Below are positions 1 to 5,676 of a DNA stretch of 25,616 nt, piece by piece; the first letter of the stretch is position 1, and every line of letters begins with the position of its first letter. The DNA is taken from the IMG/VR virus record IMGVR_UViG_3300031669_000217, positions 1-25,616 of that record; one strand, given 5' to 3'. The DNA is from a virus. The position numbers and the translations under genes are program-made. The notes under the pieces were generated by a model that had not been told where the DNA came from, did not search any database, and was given only the letters and a program-made list of their open reading frames with translations.

Positions 1-2
1 TT

Positions 3-119
3 ACTATTGTGATCTATAAGGAGATTCTTGAGTTCATTTCATTAATTTTAGGACTTTCGCAGATGGCTTTTATAGCTTACTTTGTCTCTGAAAAATTACA
101 ATTAAACATAAAACAATGA
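3..119 (+). CDS. 3' end of a small membrane protein (cut by window edge)
   Basis: The frame is open from the first bases to a TGA at 117-119 and encodes 38 residues. A hydrophobic stretch (ISLILGLSQMAFIAYFV) fits one membrane-spanning helix near the C-terminus, followed by a short polar tail ending QLNIKQ. The stop overlaps the start of the next gene as ATGA, the usual coupling in this phage. The start lies outside the window, so length and family cannot be judged. It could be the end of a small phage membrane protein or of a larger host or phage protein. The tail codons are also part of an A-rich leader sequence repeated before ssb. Confidence 0.45.
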   Translation, partial: TIVIYKEILEFISLILGLSQMAFIAYFVSEKLQLNIKQ

Positions 120-523
120 TAACACTACATGAATTAAAAACAGACCCGAAGTACCGGGAAATGACAAGGGATGAACTTGCCGGAATTATTCGTAATAACA
201 ACGAACTTTATTACGCTATTACTGGGGTTTTATCATCTGGAAAAACTGAAACCATGATTGAATACTTCAAACAAAACCCACTACCCGAACCAGACAACCT
301 AATTGAAGATATTGAATCCCAAGTAAAAGAATTACGAAAAGCCTTTAATCGTGGTGAGAGATTGACCGGCCTAGATATGCTGGTTAAGTACGGTATTATG
401 AACTACAAAGGCCGGGTTTTCAATCTTAGAAATGACCAGGTTGACCCAATGCCAATAATTACAGAAATGATTGTCTTGCCAAATAAAAAGCGGGTGGGAT
501 TGTATTATCTTAAAACTAAATAA
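116..523 (+). CDS. Winged-helix DNA-binding protein, early phage regulator candidate
   Basis: The product has 135 residues. Residues about 74-133 (from KAFNRGERLTGLDMLVKYG to the C-terminus) match the small phage winged-helix domain of the HTH_39 type: helix, a recognition-helix region with a YKGRVFNLRND core, then a beta wing with PIITEMI and KRVGLYYL. Residues 1-70 are mostly helical and charged and have no domain I recognise; an SSGKTET stretch is too isolated to be an ATP-binding loop. The start overlaps the preceding stop (ATGA) and follows an A-rich leader. Position just before replication genes suggests a regulator or replication accessory protein. The fold is reasonably sure; the role is inferred. 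Confidence 0.6.
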   Translation: MITLHELKTDPKYREMTRDELAGIIRNNNELYYAITGVLSSGKTETMIEYFKQNPLPEPDNLIEDIESQVKELRKAFNRGERLTGLDMLVKYGIMNYKGRVFNLRNDQVDPMPIITEMIVLPNKKRVGLYYLKTK

Positions 524-524
524 A

Positions 525-755
525 ATGGACGTAAAAATTAAAGACAGAGAAGAAGAAATTGAGTATCTAAGAATGGCACTCAATATGTGTGAACTTCCGG
601 TCAATTATACGCAGGTTGATTTGATTATTGAAGTCGTAAAAGAGACCGAAAAACTTAAAGGGAATTTTTCAATAAAAGACGGTGTTAAAATACATCACGG
701 TTGGAGAAATAAATGGGATGCTTATTTCGAGGACTTAAAAACAGAAAAGTCATGA
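525..755 (+). CDS. Small hypothetical protein between regulator and DnaA-like gene
   Basis: The product has 76 residues if it starts at the ATG at 525, four bases after the upstream stop and preceded by an A-rich stretch. A longer reading from 471 would run deep into the previous gene and is not favoured. The N-terminus (MDVKIKDREEEIEYLRMAL) looks helical and strongly charged. The rest, including IHHGWRNKWDAYFEDL, has no domain I recognise. Its TGA overlaps the ATG of the DnaA-like gene, so the two are probably translated together. Function unknown; an early phage accessory protein is the most that context allows. Confidence 0.55.
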   Translation: MDVKIKDREEEIEYLRMALNMCELPVNYTQVDLIIEVVKETEKLKGNFSIKDGVKIHHGWRNKWDAYFEDLKTEKS

Positions 756-1105
756 CGCCCTACATAATGCCTGGAACCTTGCCAATATCGGAACATAAAA
801 TAATAGACATTGCTTGCGAGTTAAGTGGAGTATCAAAAGAAGATTTAACCGGAAATTCAAGAAAAAGAATATATGTCATTCCTCGCCACGTTGCTATGTA
901 TTTCATCCACAAAACCCATCCTAAGTACTCATTGGAACAGATAGGATGGATGTTTAACCGAGGGCACGCAACTGTTATAAGCGCGCTTAAAGGAGTTGAG
1001 ACCATAAAAGATAGGGATTTAAACGACTTAACTAAAAAAGTAGGAGAACGAATAAAATCAAATAATTTAGTATCTTTGAAACAATTAAATATAAAACAAT
1101 GTTAA
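752..1105 (+). CDS. Stand-alone DnaA domain IV-like DNA-binding protein
   Basis: The product has 117 residues from the ATG at 752, which overlaps the preceding stop as ATGA; an in-frame ATG at 713 is less likely because it would overlap more. Residues about 15-85 match the C-terminal DNA-binding domain of the initiator DnaA: a helical start (IIDIACELSGVS), RHVAMYFIHK, then YSLEQIGWMFNRGHATVISA, the counterpart of the DnaA-box-reading helix-turn-helix. The AAA+ ATPase part of DnaA is absent. In full-length DnaA this domain reads DnaA boxes at oriC. As a lone domain beside ssb it could recruit host replication, mark the phage origin, or compete with host DnaA. No clear DnaA box was seen in nearby noncoding DNA. 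Confidence 0.75.
   Translation: MTPYIMPGTLPISEHKIIDIACELSGVSKEDLTGNSRKRIYVIPRHVAMYFIHKTHPKYSLEQIGWMFNRGHATVISALKGVETIKDRDLNDLTKKVGERIKSNNLVSLKQLNIKQC
1071..1101 (+). promoter_or_regulatory. Bacteroidota-type promoter and A-rich leader for ssb
   Basis: TATCTTTG at 1071-1078 matches the Bacteroidota -7 consensus TAnnTTTG. It lies inside the end of the DnaA-like gene, 21 bases before the ssb start. The leader from 1081 (ACAATTAAATATAAAACAATG, less its last base) matches the leader at 98-118 at all but one position, and a similar one precedes 5704. No clear TTG -33 element is visible at the usual distance, so promoter activity is inferred. Confidence 0.5.
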
Positions 1106-1533
1106 ACCAAGTAAATTTAATCGGTAGAGTAGGTCAAGACCCAGAACTCAGAAACACCGGAGAGACAAAAGTTGTAAATATATCTCTTGCAACATCCGAA
1201 AAATGGAAAAACAAAGCAGGTGAAACCCATGAGAAAACAGAATGGCATAGGCTTGTATTCTGGGATAAACTCGCTGAGATCGTAAACAAATACGTTCAAA
1301 AGGGTTCATTGATCTACGTATCCGGAAAACTCACAACCGAAAAGTATCAAGACAAAGACGGCCGGGACGTTTACACTACAAAGATTCAAGTCAGAGATAT
1401 GAAAATGTTAGGTGGGAAATCCGAACAAAAAGAACCAAGCGAACCCGAACGGGAATATTCCGGGACCGTTGGAAATCATGTAGATTCACCGTCTTATGAT
1501 TCTAAAAGTGAAGATGATGACCTTCCGTTCTGA
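1099..1533 (+). CDS. ssb: Single-stranded DNA-binding protein (SSB)
   Basis: The product has 144 residues. Residues 1-107 form a typical bacterial SSB OB fold: MLNQVNLIGRVGQDPELR, a TEWHRLVFWDKLAEI segment, and GSLIYVSGKL. A polar linker follows, rich in Ser, Glu and Pro. The C-terminus ends in DDDLPF, the acidic tip that binds partner proteins in replication and repair. Length and tail make it a complete gene. It coats single-stranded DNA during phage replication or recombination. The start overlaps the end of the DnaA-like gene by seven bases and is preceded by a good TAnnTTTG promoter, so it may be transcribed separately as well as from upstream. Confidence 0.95.
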   Translation: MLNQVNLIGRVGQDPELRNTGETKVVNISLATSEKWKNKAGETHEKTEWHRLVFWDKLAEIVNKYVQKGSLIYVSGKLTTEKYQDKDGRDVYTTKIQVRDMKMLGGKSEQKEPSEPEREYSGTVGNHVDSPSYDSKSEDDDLPF

Positions 1534-1559
1534 TAACTGACTGTAAATCAATATATTAA

Positions 1560-1757
1560 AGCAAAACGATTATTGATAATAAGGACATCTTAACCCTCGC
1601 ATCAGATCATAACTGGTGGGGAGTAAAAGCCAAAGATAACGATATTCAAGAACAATTGTTTGATAGCGAAACCCAGTTTCAAATTGAAAATGAATGGGAT
1701 GCTGAAGAAATTATGGTTCTTGTTGATTTGTTGGGAATTGATAACGTTGATATTTGA
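1560..1757 (+). pseudogene. Open frame without a start codon, possible gene remnant
   Basis: The stretch 1534-1821 lacks a clear gene. One frame is open for 65 codons from a TAA at 1557 to TGA at 1755-1757 and ends in a plausible acidic tail (EIENEWDAEEIMVLVDLLGI in part). The amino-acid use looks protein-like, but no ATG, GTG or TTG occurs near the beginning; the first ATG is close to the end. It may be a remnant that lost its start, or use a rare start such as ATT. The short frame MTNGLAMF at 1761 is probably meaningless. It lies between ssb and the first cassette-like palindrome. Confidence 0.3.
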
Positions 1758-1821
1758 GCTATGACAAACGGTTTGGCTATGTTTTGAAGCCGACAGAGAT
1801 AAAGACAATTTGAAATATAAA

Positions 1822-1859
1822 CATAACAAAGGCTTTTAAATATAGCTTTTGTTACCAAC
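1822..1859 (+). repeat. Cassette-boundary palindrome 0 (attC-like)
   Basis: Arms TAACAAAGGCT (1824-1834) and AGCTTTTGTTA (1844-1854) pair over 11 positions with one G-T pair and a 9-base AT-rich loop. The right arm runs into GTTACCAAC (1851-1859), whose inverse GTTGGTAAC lies at 2120-2128, just after the next gene. A left AAC arm, central stem and right GTT arm give the layout of an integron recombination site, though shorter than most attC sites. A simple terminator is an alternative. Confidence 0.4.
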
Positions 1860-1870
1860 TTTTAAAAATT

Positions 1871-2107
1871 ATGGTGAATCAAGACGGAATCGAACTAAAG
1901 GAAGGAATGAAAGTAAAAGGATGGATAACTTTCAGACGAAGTTACGGCAGAATAGGAGATAAAGATATTGAAGGAACGATAGTTGAGTGGGATAAGCAAC
2001 TTTTCGTCCAAAGTAAAGCAGAACCAACAAAATTTTACAAACTGTCAAAATTTGCACATAACTGGTTAACACAGCCAGAAGTTGCGATGCTCGAAGTACA
2101 GCAGTAA
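1871..2107 (+). CDS. Hypothetical protein, cassette gene A
   Basis: The product has 78 residues starting at an ATG after an A-rich leader. The sequence alternates hydrophobic and polar residues (KEGMKVKGWITFRRSYG, GTIVEWDKQLFVQS), suggesting a small beta-barrel, perhaps SH3-like, followed by a helical end. No family recognised. The gene is bracketed by an inverted repeat: GTTACCAAC at 1851-1859 and GTTGGTAAC at 2120-2128, with further partial complementarity between 1860-1872 and 2106-2119. Base composition is more AT-rich than the virion genes. This points to an accessory gene brought in with its own boundaries; function unknown. Confidence 0.55.
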   Translation: MVNQDGIELKEGMKVKGWITFRRSYGRIGDKDIEGTIVEWDKQLFVQSKAEPTKFYKLSKFAHNWLTQPEVAMLEVQQ

Positions 2108-2119
2108 TAATTTTTTATT

Positions 2120-2262
2120 GTTGGTAACGGATGGCAATATGAAATCGTGCTGGATTACGTAGGCACGAACCCATCGAACCGTTTCAATGTTGATATGAGA
2201 ACAAATATTTAATAACCGCACAAAGCCCAGCATGTTTTATATTGCGTGTTGTGCGTAGTGCT
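2120..2262 (+). repeat. Large imperfect palindrome, attC-like site 1
   Basis: This 143-base noncoding block has two nested arm pairs. GCAATAT...CGTGCTGG (2133-2152) pairs with CCAGCATG...ATATTGC (2227-2245) over 14-15 positions with a small internal bulge, and CGCACAA (2217-2223) pairs with TTGTGCG (2249-2255). It opens with GTTGGTAAC, the inverse of the sequence before gene A, and closes with GTGTTGTGCGTAGTGCT (2246-2262), the inverse, at 16 of 17 positions, of 2623-2639 after gene B. A long imperfect hairpin with GTT/AAC ends that match neighbouring cassette ends resembles a long integron attC site. The end motifs do not fit the classical GTTRRRY/RYYYAAC consensus exactly. Confidence 0.5.
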
Positions 2263-2277
2263 TTAATAATCAGATAA

Positions 2278-2430
2278 ATGAAAATAGAAATCGAAATTAA
2301 TGAGCAGGATTTAAAAGACTTAAAAGCTGTTAGAAATTACTTTGGAGAACACGATAAAACAATGTTTGAACATAAAGCTTATGCTGTACTCGATAAATTT
2401 TATAAAAAACTAACTCAAATAAAAAAATGA
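2278..2430 (+). CDS. Small hypothetical protein, cassette gene B1
   Basis: The product has 50 residues: MKIEIEINEQDLKDLKAVRN at the start, then mostly helical, ending in a lysine-rich tail. It opens with a short beta strand and a charged helix; no family recognised. The TGA at 2428-2430 overlaps the ATG of the following gene as ATGA, the coupling used elsewhere in this phage, which argues that both are real. It sits directly after the GTTGTGCG cassette start at 2248-2255. Function unknown. Confidence 0.5.
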   Translation: MKIEIEINEQDLKDLKAVRNYFGEHDKTMFEHKAYAVLDKFYKKLTQIKK

Positions 2431-2624
2431 ACTACTTTGAAAACATGCAAACTGACCAACCGTGTTATGGTACTTTGCGAATAACAAATCCACGAACTTT
2501 AGATATGTGGAAGAAAACAGGTAAATATCAAAAACTTATTGATGATGGTTATATTTATGCAAAAGGTTGTGGACGTTTCAGAACGGAAGTTTGCACTTGC
2601 AGTAAATGTCGGAGTGCTTCTTAG
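2427..2624 (+). CDS. Small Cys-rich hypothetical protein, cassette gene B2
   Basis: The product has 65 residues. The end contains CGRFRTEVCTCSKC, with four Cys that could bind a metal ion, although the spacing fits no zinc ribbon I recognise. The middle (LDMWKKTGKYQKLIDDGYIY) looks helical. The stop lies within the inverted-repeat arm 2623-2639 that matches 2246-2262, so the pair B1/B2 is enclosed by one inverted repeat. Translation is probably coupled to B1. Function unknown. Confidence 0.5.
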   Translation: MNYFENMQTDQPCYGTLRITNPRTLDMWKKTGKYQKLIDDGYIYAKGCGRFRTEVCTCSKCRSAS

Positions 2625-2635
2625 CATTACGCACA

Positions 2636-2698
2636 ACACAAAAATCTATGCCGTTTTAATGGCATAGATTGACTGTTATCGGACGTTTTAATGTCCGA
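2636..2698 (+). repeat. Two tandem hairpins with the same loop; palindromic repeat copy 1
   Basis: Hairpin 1 has perfect 10-base arms AATCTATGCC (2643-2652) and GGCATAGATT (2661-2670). Hairpin 2 has arms TCGGAC (2679-2684) and GTCCGA (2693-2698). Both have the identical 8-base loop GTTTTAAT. The stretch 2636-2674 recurs at 3537-3575 with 37 of 39 positions the same. It directly follows the arm CGCACAAC (2630-2637), and GTTATCGG (2675-2682) opens the next interval. It may be a recombination site, a pair of bidirectional terminators, or both. Confidence 0.6.
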
Positions 2699-2718
2699 AA
2701 TACTTAGTTAGTGAAATT

Positions 2719-2777
2719 TAAAAACAAAAACCATGAAGCAACCTGCTGTTAGTAACAGTACTGACAAATACCACTGA
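2719..2777 (+). other. Duplicated A-rich leader with orphan start and a 13-base palindrome
   Basis: AAAACCATGAAGCAA here also occurs at 3606-3620, where the ATG begins the zinc-ribbon gene. In this copy the ATG at 2733 opens only 14 codons (MKQPAVSNSTDKYH) before TGA at 2775-2777, just before the DUF4326 gene. This looks like a leader left behind by recombination with a different downstream gene, or a short leader peptide. CTGTTAGTAACAG (2746-2758) inside it is a perfect palindrome around its central base. Confidence 0.4.
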
Positions 2778-2779
2778 AA

Positions 2780-3145
2780 ATGAAAAGAGTACAAAGAAAG
2801 AGAACAAAAGGCTGGAAGATGCCAGAAAATACAGTTTATGTTGGCAGACCTACCAAGTGGGGAAATCCAATAAAACTTGAAGGTGATATGATTTACATAA
2901 ATGCCAGTTACCGAAGAAAAATATTAGACCCGTGGGTTTATCATAACCAGGGAGATATTGACGATGTATTATATCTTTATTGGCATATTTTGAAAGGAAC
3001 ACAATTTAAAGATGTTGATTTACAATACTGGTCTGATAGATTTAAAGAAAATGATATTGAAGAATTAAGAGGAAAAGATTTAGCTTGTTTTTGTTCTCTT
3101 TCTTCTAAATGCCACACAGATATTTTAATCGAAGCACTGACATAG
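2780..3145 (+). CDS. DUF4326 family protein, cassette gene C
   Basis: The product has 121 residues, close to the usual size of DUF4326 proteins. Diagnostic segments are VGRPTKWGNP at residues 21-30, a central helical part with YLYWHILKG, then LRGKDLACFC (96-105) and the CHTDIL end (111-116). The conserved Cys/His near the C-terminus may bind metal or serve in catalysis; the family function is not established as far as I know. DUF4326 proteins are common in phage genomes. The gene stands alone between palindromic blocks, with no overlap to neighbours, unlike the densely packed virion genes. The family call is firm; the role is open. Confidence 0.75.
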   Translation: MKRVQRKRTKGWKMPENTVYVGRPTKWGNPIKLEGDMIYINASYRRKILDPWVYHNQGDIDDVLYLYWHILKGTQFKDVDLQYWSDRFKENDIEELRGKDLACFCSLSSKCHTDILIEALT

Positions 3146-3149
3146 TATT

Positions 3150-3164
3150 GTTATGGTTTCGTGC
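3150..3164 (+). repeat. Left arm of the inverted repeat around cassette gene D
   Basis: GTTATGGTTTCGTGC at 3150-3164 has as its inverse GCATGAACCATAAC at 3525-3538, with one substitution and one base missing. The right arm overlaps the stop codon of gene D. This is the third gene in the region bracketed by its own GTT...AAC inverted repeat. No left AAC arm with a central stem is visible just before 3150, so this boundary looks incomplete. Confidence 0.45.
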
Positions 3165-3197
3165 TTTATTATATGTCTAATTTTAAACTAATTATAA

Positions 3198-3530
3198 ATG
3201 AAAAAAGCAAAAGAGCACGCAAATGAATTGGTAGTTTCCTATTCAGATGCAATTATGAATAAAAATTGGGATATTTTTAAAACCAAAATATCTGATGTGT
3301 TTTTTGAGGTTGCAGTAAACGAGGTTAAAGAACTCCAAAAAGCAAGGAACATTAAACTCGATACTGGATTAATTCCAATATTTAAAGACCAACGAGCAAA
3401 ATATGGCTCTATTTGTAAAATTGTAAACACTGTTAAAGCTGATTTACTTTCAATTACAGACTTTGACGAAGTTATAAAAGAAATTCATCCTAATATTTAC
3501 GACTGGTATGTGTCGGAGGTTTTAGCATGA
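3198..3530 (+). CDS. Hypothetical helical protein, cassette gene D
   Basis: The product has 110 residues, starting MKKAKEHANELVVSYSDAIM. Predicted mainly alpha-helical with amphipathic segments such as FFEVAVNEVKELQKARN and DFDEVIKEIHPNIYDWYVSEV. No signal peptide, membrane segment or motif is visible, and no family recognised. It is single-standing, AT-rich, and enclosed by the inverted repeat 3150-3164 / 3525-3538, whose right arm contains its stop codon. The palindromic repeat copy 2 follows immediately. Probably an accessory cassette gene; function unknown. Confidence 0.5.
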   Translation: MKKAKEHANELVVSYSDAIMNKNWDIFKTKISDVFFEVAVNEVKELQKARNIKLDTGLIPIFKDQRAKYGSICKIVNTVKADLLSITDFDEVIKEIHPNIYDWYVSEVLA

Positions 3531-3536
3531 ACCATA

Positions 3537-3575
3537 ACACAAAAATCTATTCCGTTTTAACGGCATAGATTGACT
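3537..3575 (+). repeat. Palindromic repeat copy 2
   Basis: This 39-base block repeats 2636-2674 with two differences. The arms AATCTATTCCG (3544-3554) and CGGCATAGATT (3561-3571) pair except for one T-C position; one difference extends the stem by a C-G pair and the other breaks a pair. It follows CCATAAC (3532-3538), as copy 1 follows CGCACAAC. Repetition of both sequence and position supports a mobile boundary element more than a random terminator. Confidence 0.6.
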
Positions 3576-3611
3576 TTCAAAATATATAATCGAATGTCAA
3601 AAATAAAAACC

Positions 3612-3788
3612 ATGAAGCAAATAATTTTAACGGACAGACCAGTATATTTAGGAAGGAATTGCCCATATTGTGGAAGTAAAAAGACTTATACAACATGTTA
3701 TATTAACCTCGGAGCACCTAACATTAAATGTAAGAATTGTAGGAAAGAGTACTATGTTTCTCCAGAGCATAAATTAGATATTAAATAA
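3612..3788 (+). CDS. Small zinc-ribbon protein
   Basis: The product has 58 residues from the ATG at 3612, the start shared with the duplicated leader at 2719-2741. In-frame upstream starts exist (ATG at 3594 and TTG at 3570), the latter inside the palindromic repeat. Two knuckles, C17-P-Y-C20 and C40-K-N-C43, are 20 residues apart and would hold one zinc ion in a zinc-ribbon fold. Such proteins bind DNA, RNA or other proteins; nothing narrows the role. It is AT-rich and belongs to the accessory block before the packaging genes. Confidence 0.55.
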   Translation: MKQIILTDRPVYLGRNCPYCGSKKTYTTCYINLGAPNIKCKNCRKEYYVSPEHKLDIK

Positions 3789-3801
3789 TAAAACAAAAAT
3801 C

Positions 3802-3882
3802 ATGATACTATCTATTTTAACTCCAATTTTGGCCTTATGGGCTATATTGAAAATTATCCGTATTGAATTAATGGAAAAATGA
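3802..3882 (+). CDS. Very small membrane peptide candidate
   Basis: The frame encodes 26 residues: MILSILTPILALWAILKIIR then IELMEK. This is one hydrophobic helix with a positively charged flank, as in small single-pass membrane peptides. An A-rich leader precedes the ATG. It overlaps the promoter before the terminase genes, so it may be fortuitous. A further 19-codon frame at 3911-3970 (MVYKYVAFDIL...) lies in the leader of the small terminase and is less convincing. Confidence 0.3.
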   Translation: MILSILTPILALWAILKIIRIELMEK

Positions 3883-3891
3883 TTATCTTTG
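3863..3891 (+). promoter_or_regulatory. Bacteroidota-type promoter for packaging genes
   Basis: TATCTTTG (3884-3891) matches the -7 consensus TAnnTTTG exactly, and TTG (3863-3865) lies 18 bases upstream, close to the usual -33 distance. It precedes the small terminase gene by 83 bases and follows the accessory block. It is the best-formed promoter in the window and probably starts the packaging operon. Confidence 0.6.
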
Positions 3892-3974
3892 TATAAAAAT
3901 AACCTGAAAAATGGTTTATAAATACGTTGCGTTTGACATTTTAGGTTTAAAAACTGTGAATAAACTGTGAAAAT

Positions 3975-4283
3975 ATGGCAAATGAAGAAAATCTGAAACC
4001 TTTCAAAAAAGGGAAGGATGAACGCCGAAATTTAAAAGGACGTCCCCACATATTGCCAGACCTAAAAGAAGCAATTGCTAAAATTTTATCCGAAGAAACA
4101 GACGGTAAAACAGCACTTGAAGAAATATTAGCAGCGTTACGATTGAGAGCTAAAAAGGGAGATGCAAGAGCGGCGAAAGAATTGCTTGATCGTGGTTTCG
4201 GGAAGTCGCAGCAGAATATTGATCTTACCACAAAAGGTGAACCTCTAAAAATAAAATGGGGAGATCGTGAATTAGAAATATGA
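3975..4283 (+). CDS. Terminase small subunit-like protein (DUF5681 type)
   Basis: The product has 102 residues. Residues 13-24 (GKDERRNLKGRP) are the DUF5681 signature, and a helical core follows with KGDARAAKELLDRGFGK, common in small phage DNA-binding proteins beside the large terminase. TerS proteins recognise phage DNA and hand it to TerL. The C-terminus (EPLKIKWGDRELEI) may contact TerL. Its TGA overlaps the terL start by four bases. The family assignment is good; the small-subunit role rests on position and similarity. Confidence 0.7.
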   Translation: MANEENLKPFKKGKDERRNLKGRPHILPDLKEAIAKILSEETDGKTALEEILAALRLRAKKGDARAAKELLDRGFGKSQQNIDLTTKGEPLKIKWGDRELEI

Positions 4284-5671
4284 TGGAATTAACCCAAAAG
4301 CAAACCGAAGCAATGGAGGCAGTCGCTTCCGACAAATTCAGTTTTATTCTTTATGGAGGAGCCATTCGCGGCGGTAAGACATTTTGGGGACTGACATCAC
4401 TTCTGATTCTTTGCCGTATTTTCCCCGGTTCACGTTGGTGCGTTATCCGGGAAGACATGGAGAAAATACGCACAACCACAATCCCATCATTCCGAAAACT
4501 TGAAGCGCCGGGCGAATTAAAACAAAGCCCGTTTGAATATCACCATCCTAACGGATCGGTGATTCTTTTCAAATCCGAAAATTATGCACAGGATAAAGAC
4601 CTGGATTGGATGCGTGGCCTTGAAATAAACGGAATCCTATTTGAAGAAATGAACGAATGCCAACAACAGACATTTTATAAAGCCTTTGAGCGTGTAGGTA
4701 GTTGGGTGATACCAAAGGGGAAACCGCAACCAAAACCGGTAATAATTGCAACGTGTAACCCTACTTTCGGGTGGGTGAAAAACATCATTTACGATAGATG
4801 GAAAAATGGAACGCTGCCTGAAGATTGGAAGTACATCCCTGCAAAAATAACCGATAACCCACATTTGCCACAAGCATATATTGATAACCTAAAAAACCTA
4901 CCTAAGTTTGAATACATGGTATTTGTAGAAGGGAATTGGGATATACAATTGAAAACTGGCGGTGAGTTTCTTCATGCTTTTGAACTATCAAAGCACGTCC
5001 GGAAAACCAAAATTGATGAATCTTTGACCTTGCACTTCTCAATGGATAGCAACGTTTATCCATATATAGCTATTTCTGTATTCCAGTTAATCAAAACAGA
5101 TGACGGTTGGATATTAAAGCAAATCGACGAACTGCCAGCCATTGACCCGGAAAACTCCGCAGCCAGAGCGGGCAAAAAGATTGTGAAATATCTTCGAAAA
5201 GTTGGATACACACAAACCGTTTATTTATATGGCGACCGTAGCACCAAAGCACGAAACAATATTGACGAAGACAAGCGATCATTCTTTAAAATAATTGATG
5301 AAACGATAAAAAACGAAGGTTATACCGTTCAGGATAAAATGAAAAGTGCGCCGCCGGTTGCTTCAATCGGTGATTTTGTGAACGCTATTTTGGAAGGATC
5401 AATAAAAGGATTATCAATCGAAATCGGGGAAAATTGTAAAGTATCTATTTCAGACTACATAGAAACCAAGAAAGACAAAGACGGATCTATTCTAAAGAAA
5501 CGAATTACAGACCCAAAGACTAAGGTAAGCTATGAGCCACACGGCCATTTGACAGACTGCTTAAAAGATTTTATACATCAGGCATTTAACAACGAATACA
5601 ACCAATGGCTAAACAGATTCAATAATGCCGCTCCGATTCTGGGAAAAAATATTTCACATAATAGTTATTAA
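4280..5671 (+). CDS. terL: Terminase large subunit
   Basis: The product has 463 residues, full size for a TerL. The ATPase domain has Walker A GGAIRGGKT (residues 26-34), Walker B GILFEE (118-123) and the coupling motif TCNPT (158-162). The C-terminal nuclease, RNase H-like, starts around LHFSMDSNVYPYIAI with the first acidic residue and continues with YGDRS and HLTDCLKDF near the end. The enzyme pumps DNA into the prohead through the portal and cuts the concatemer. Translation may start at the ATG at 4280 or 4283. It overlaps the small subunit gene and is followed by a separate promoter-like site. Confidence 0.95.
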   Translation: MMELTQKQTEAMEAVASDKFSFILYGGAIRGGKTFWGLTSLLILCRIFPGSRWCVIREDMEKIRTTTIPSFRKLEAPGELKQSPFEYHHPNGSVILFKSENYAQDKDLDWMRGLEINGILFEEMNECQQQTFYKAFERVGSWVIPKGKPQPKPVIIATCNPTFGWVKNIIYDRWKNGTLPEDWKYIPAKITDNPHLPQAYIDNLKNLPKFEYMVFVEGNWDIQLKTGGEFLHAFELSKHVRKTKIDESLTLHFSMDSNVYPYIAISVFQLIKTDDGWILKQIDELPAIDPENSAARAGKKIVKYLRKVGYTQTVYLYGDRSTKARNNIDEDKRSFFKIIDETIKNEGYTVQDKMKSAPPVASIGDFVNAILEGSIKGLSIEIGENCKVSISDYIETKKDKDGSILKKRITDPKTKVSYEPHGHLTDCLKDFIHQAFNNEYNQWLNRFNNAAPILGKNISHNSY

Positions 5672-5676
5672 TTTAC

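Noticed and set aside
116-523. Possible P-loop (SSGKTET) in the winged-helix protein
   Set aside because: The required upstream Gly pattern and any Walker B motif are absent, and the protein is too small for an ATPase.
1822-3600. Classical class 1 type integron
   Set aside because: No intI gene or attI site is in the window and the arms deviate from GTTRRRY/RYYYAAC; only a cassette-like or attC-like call is justified.
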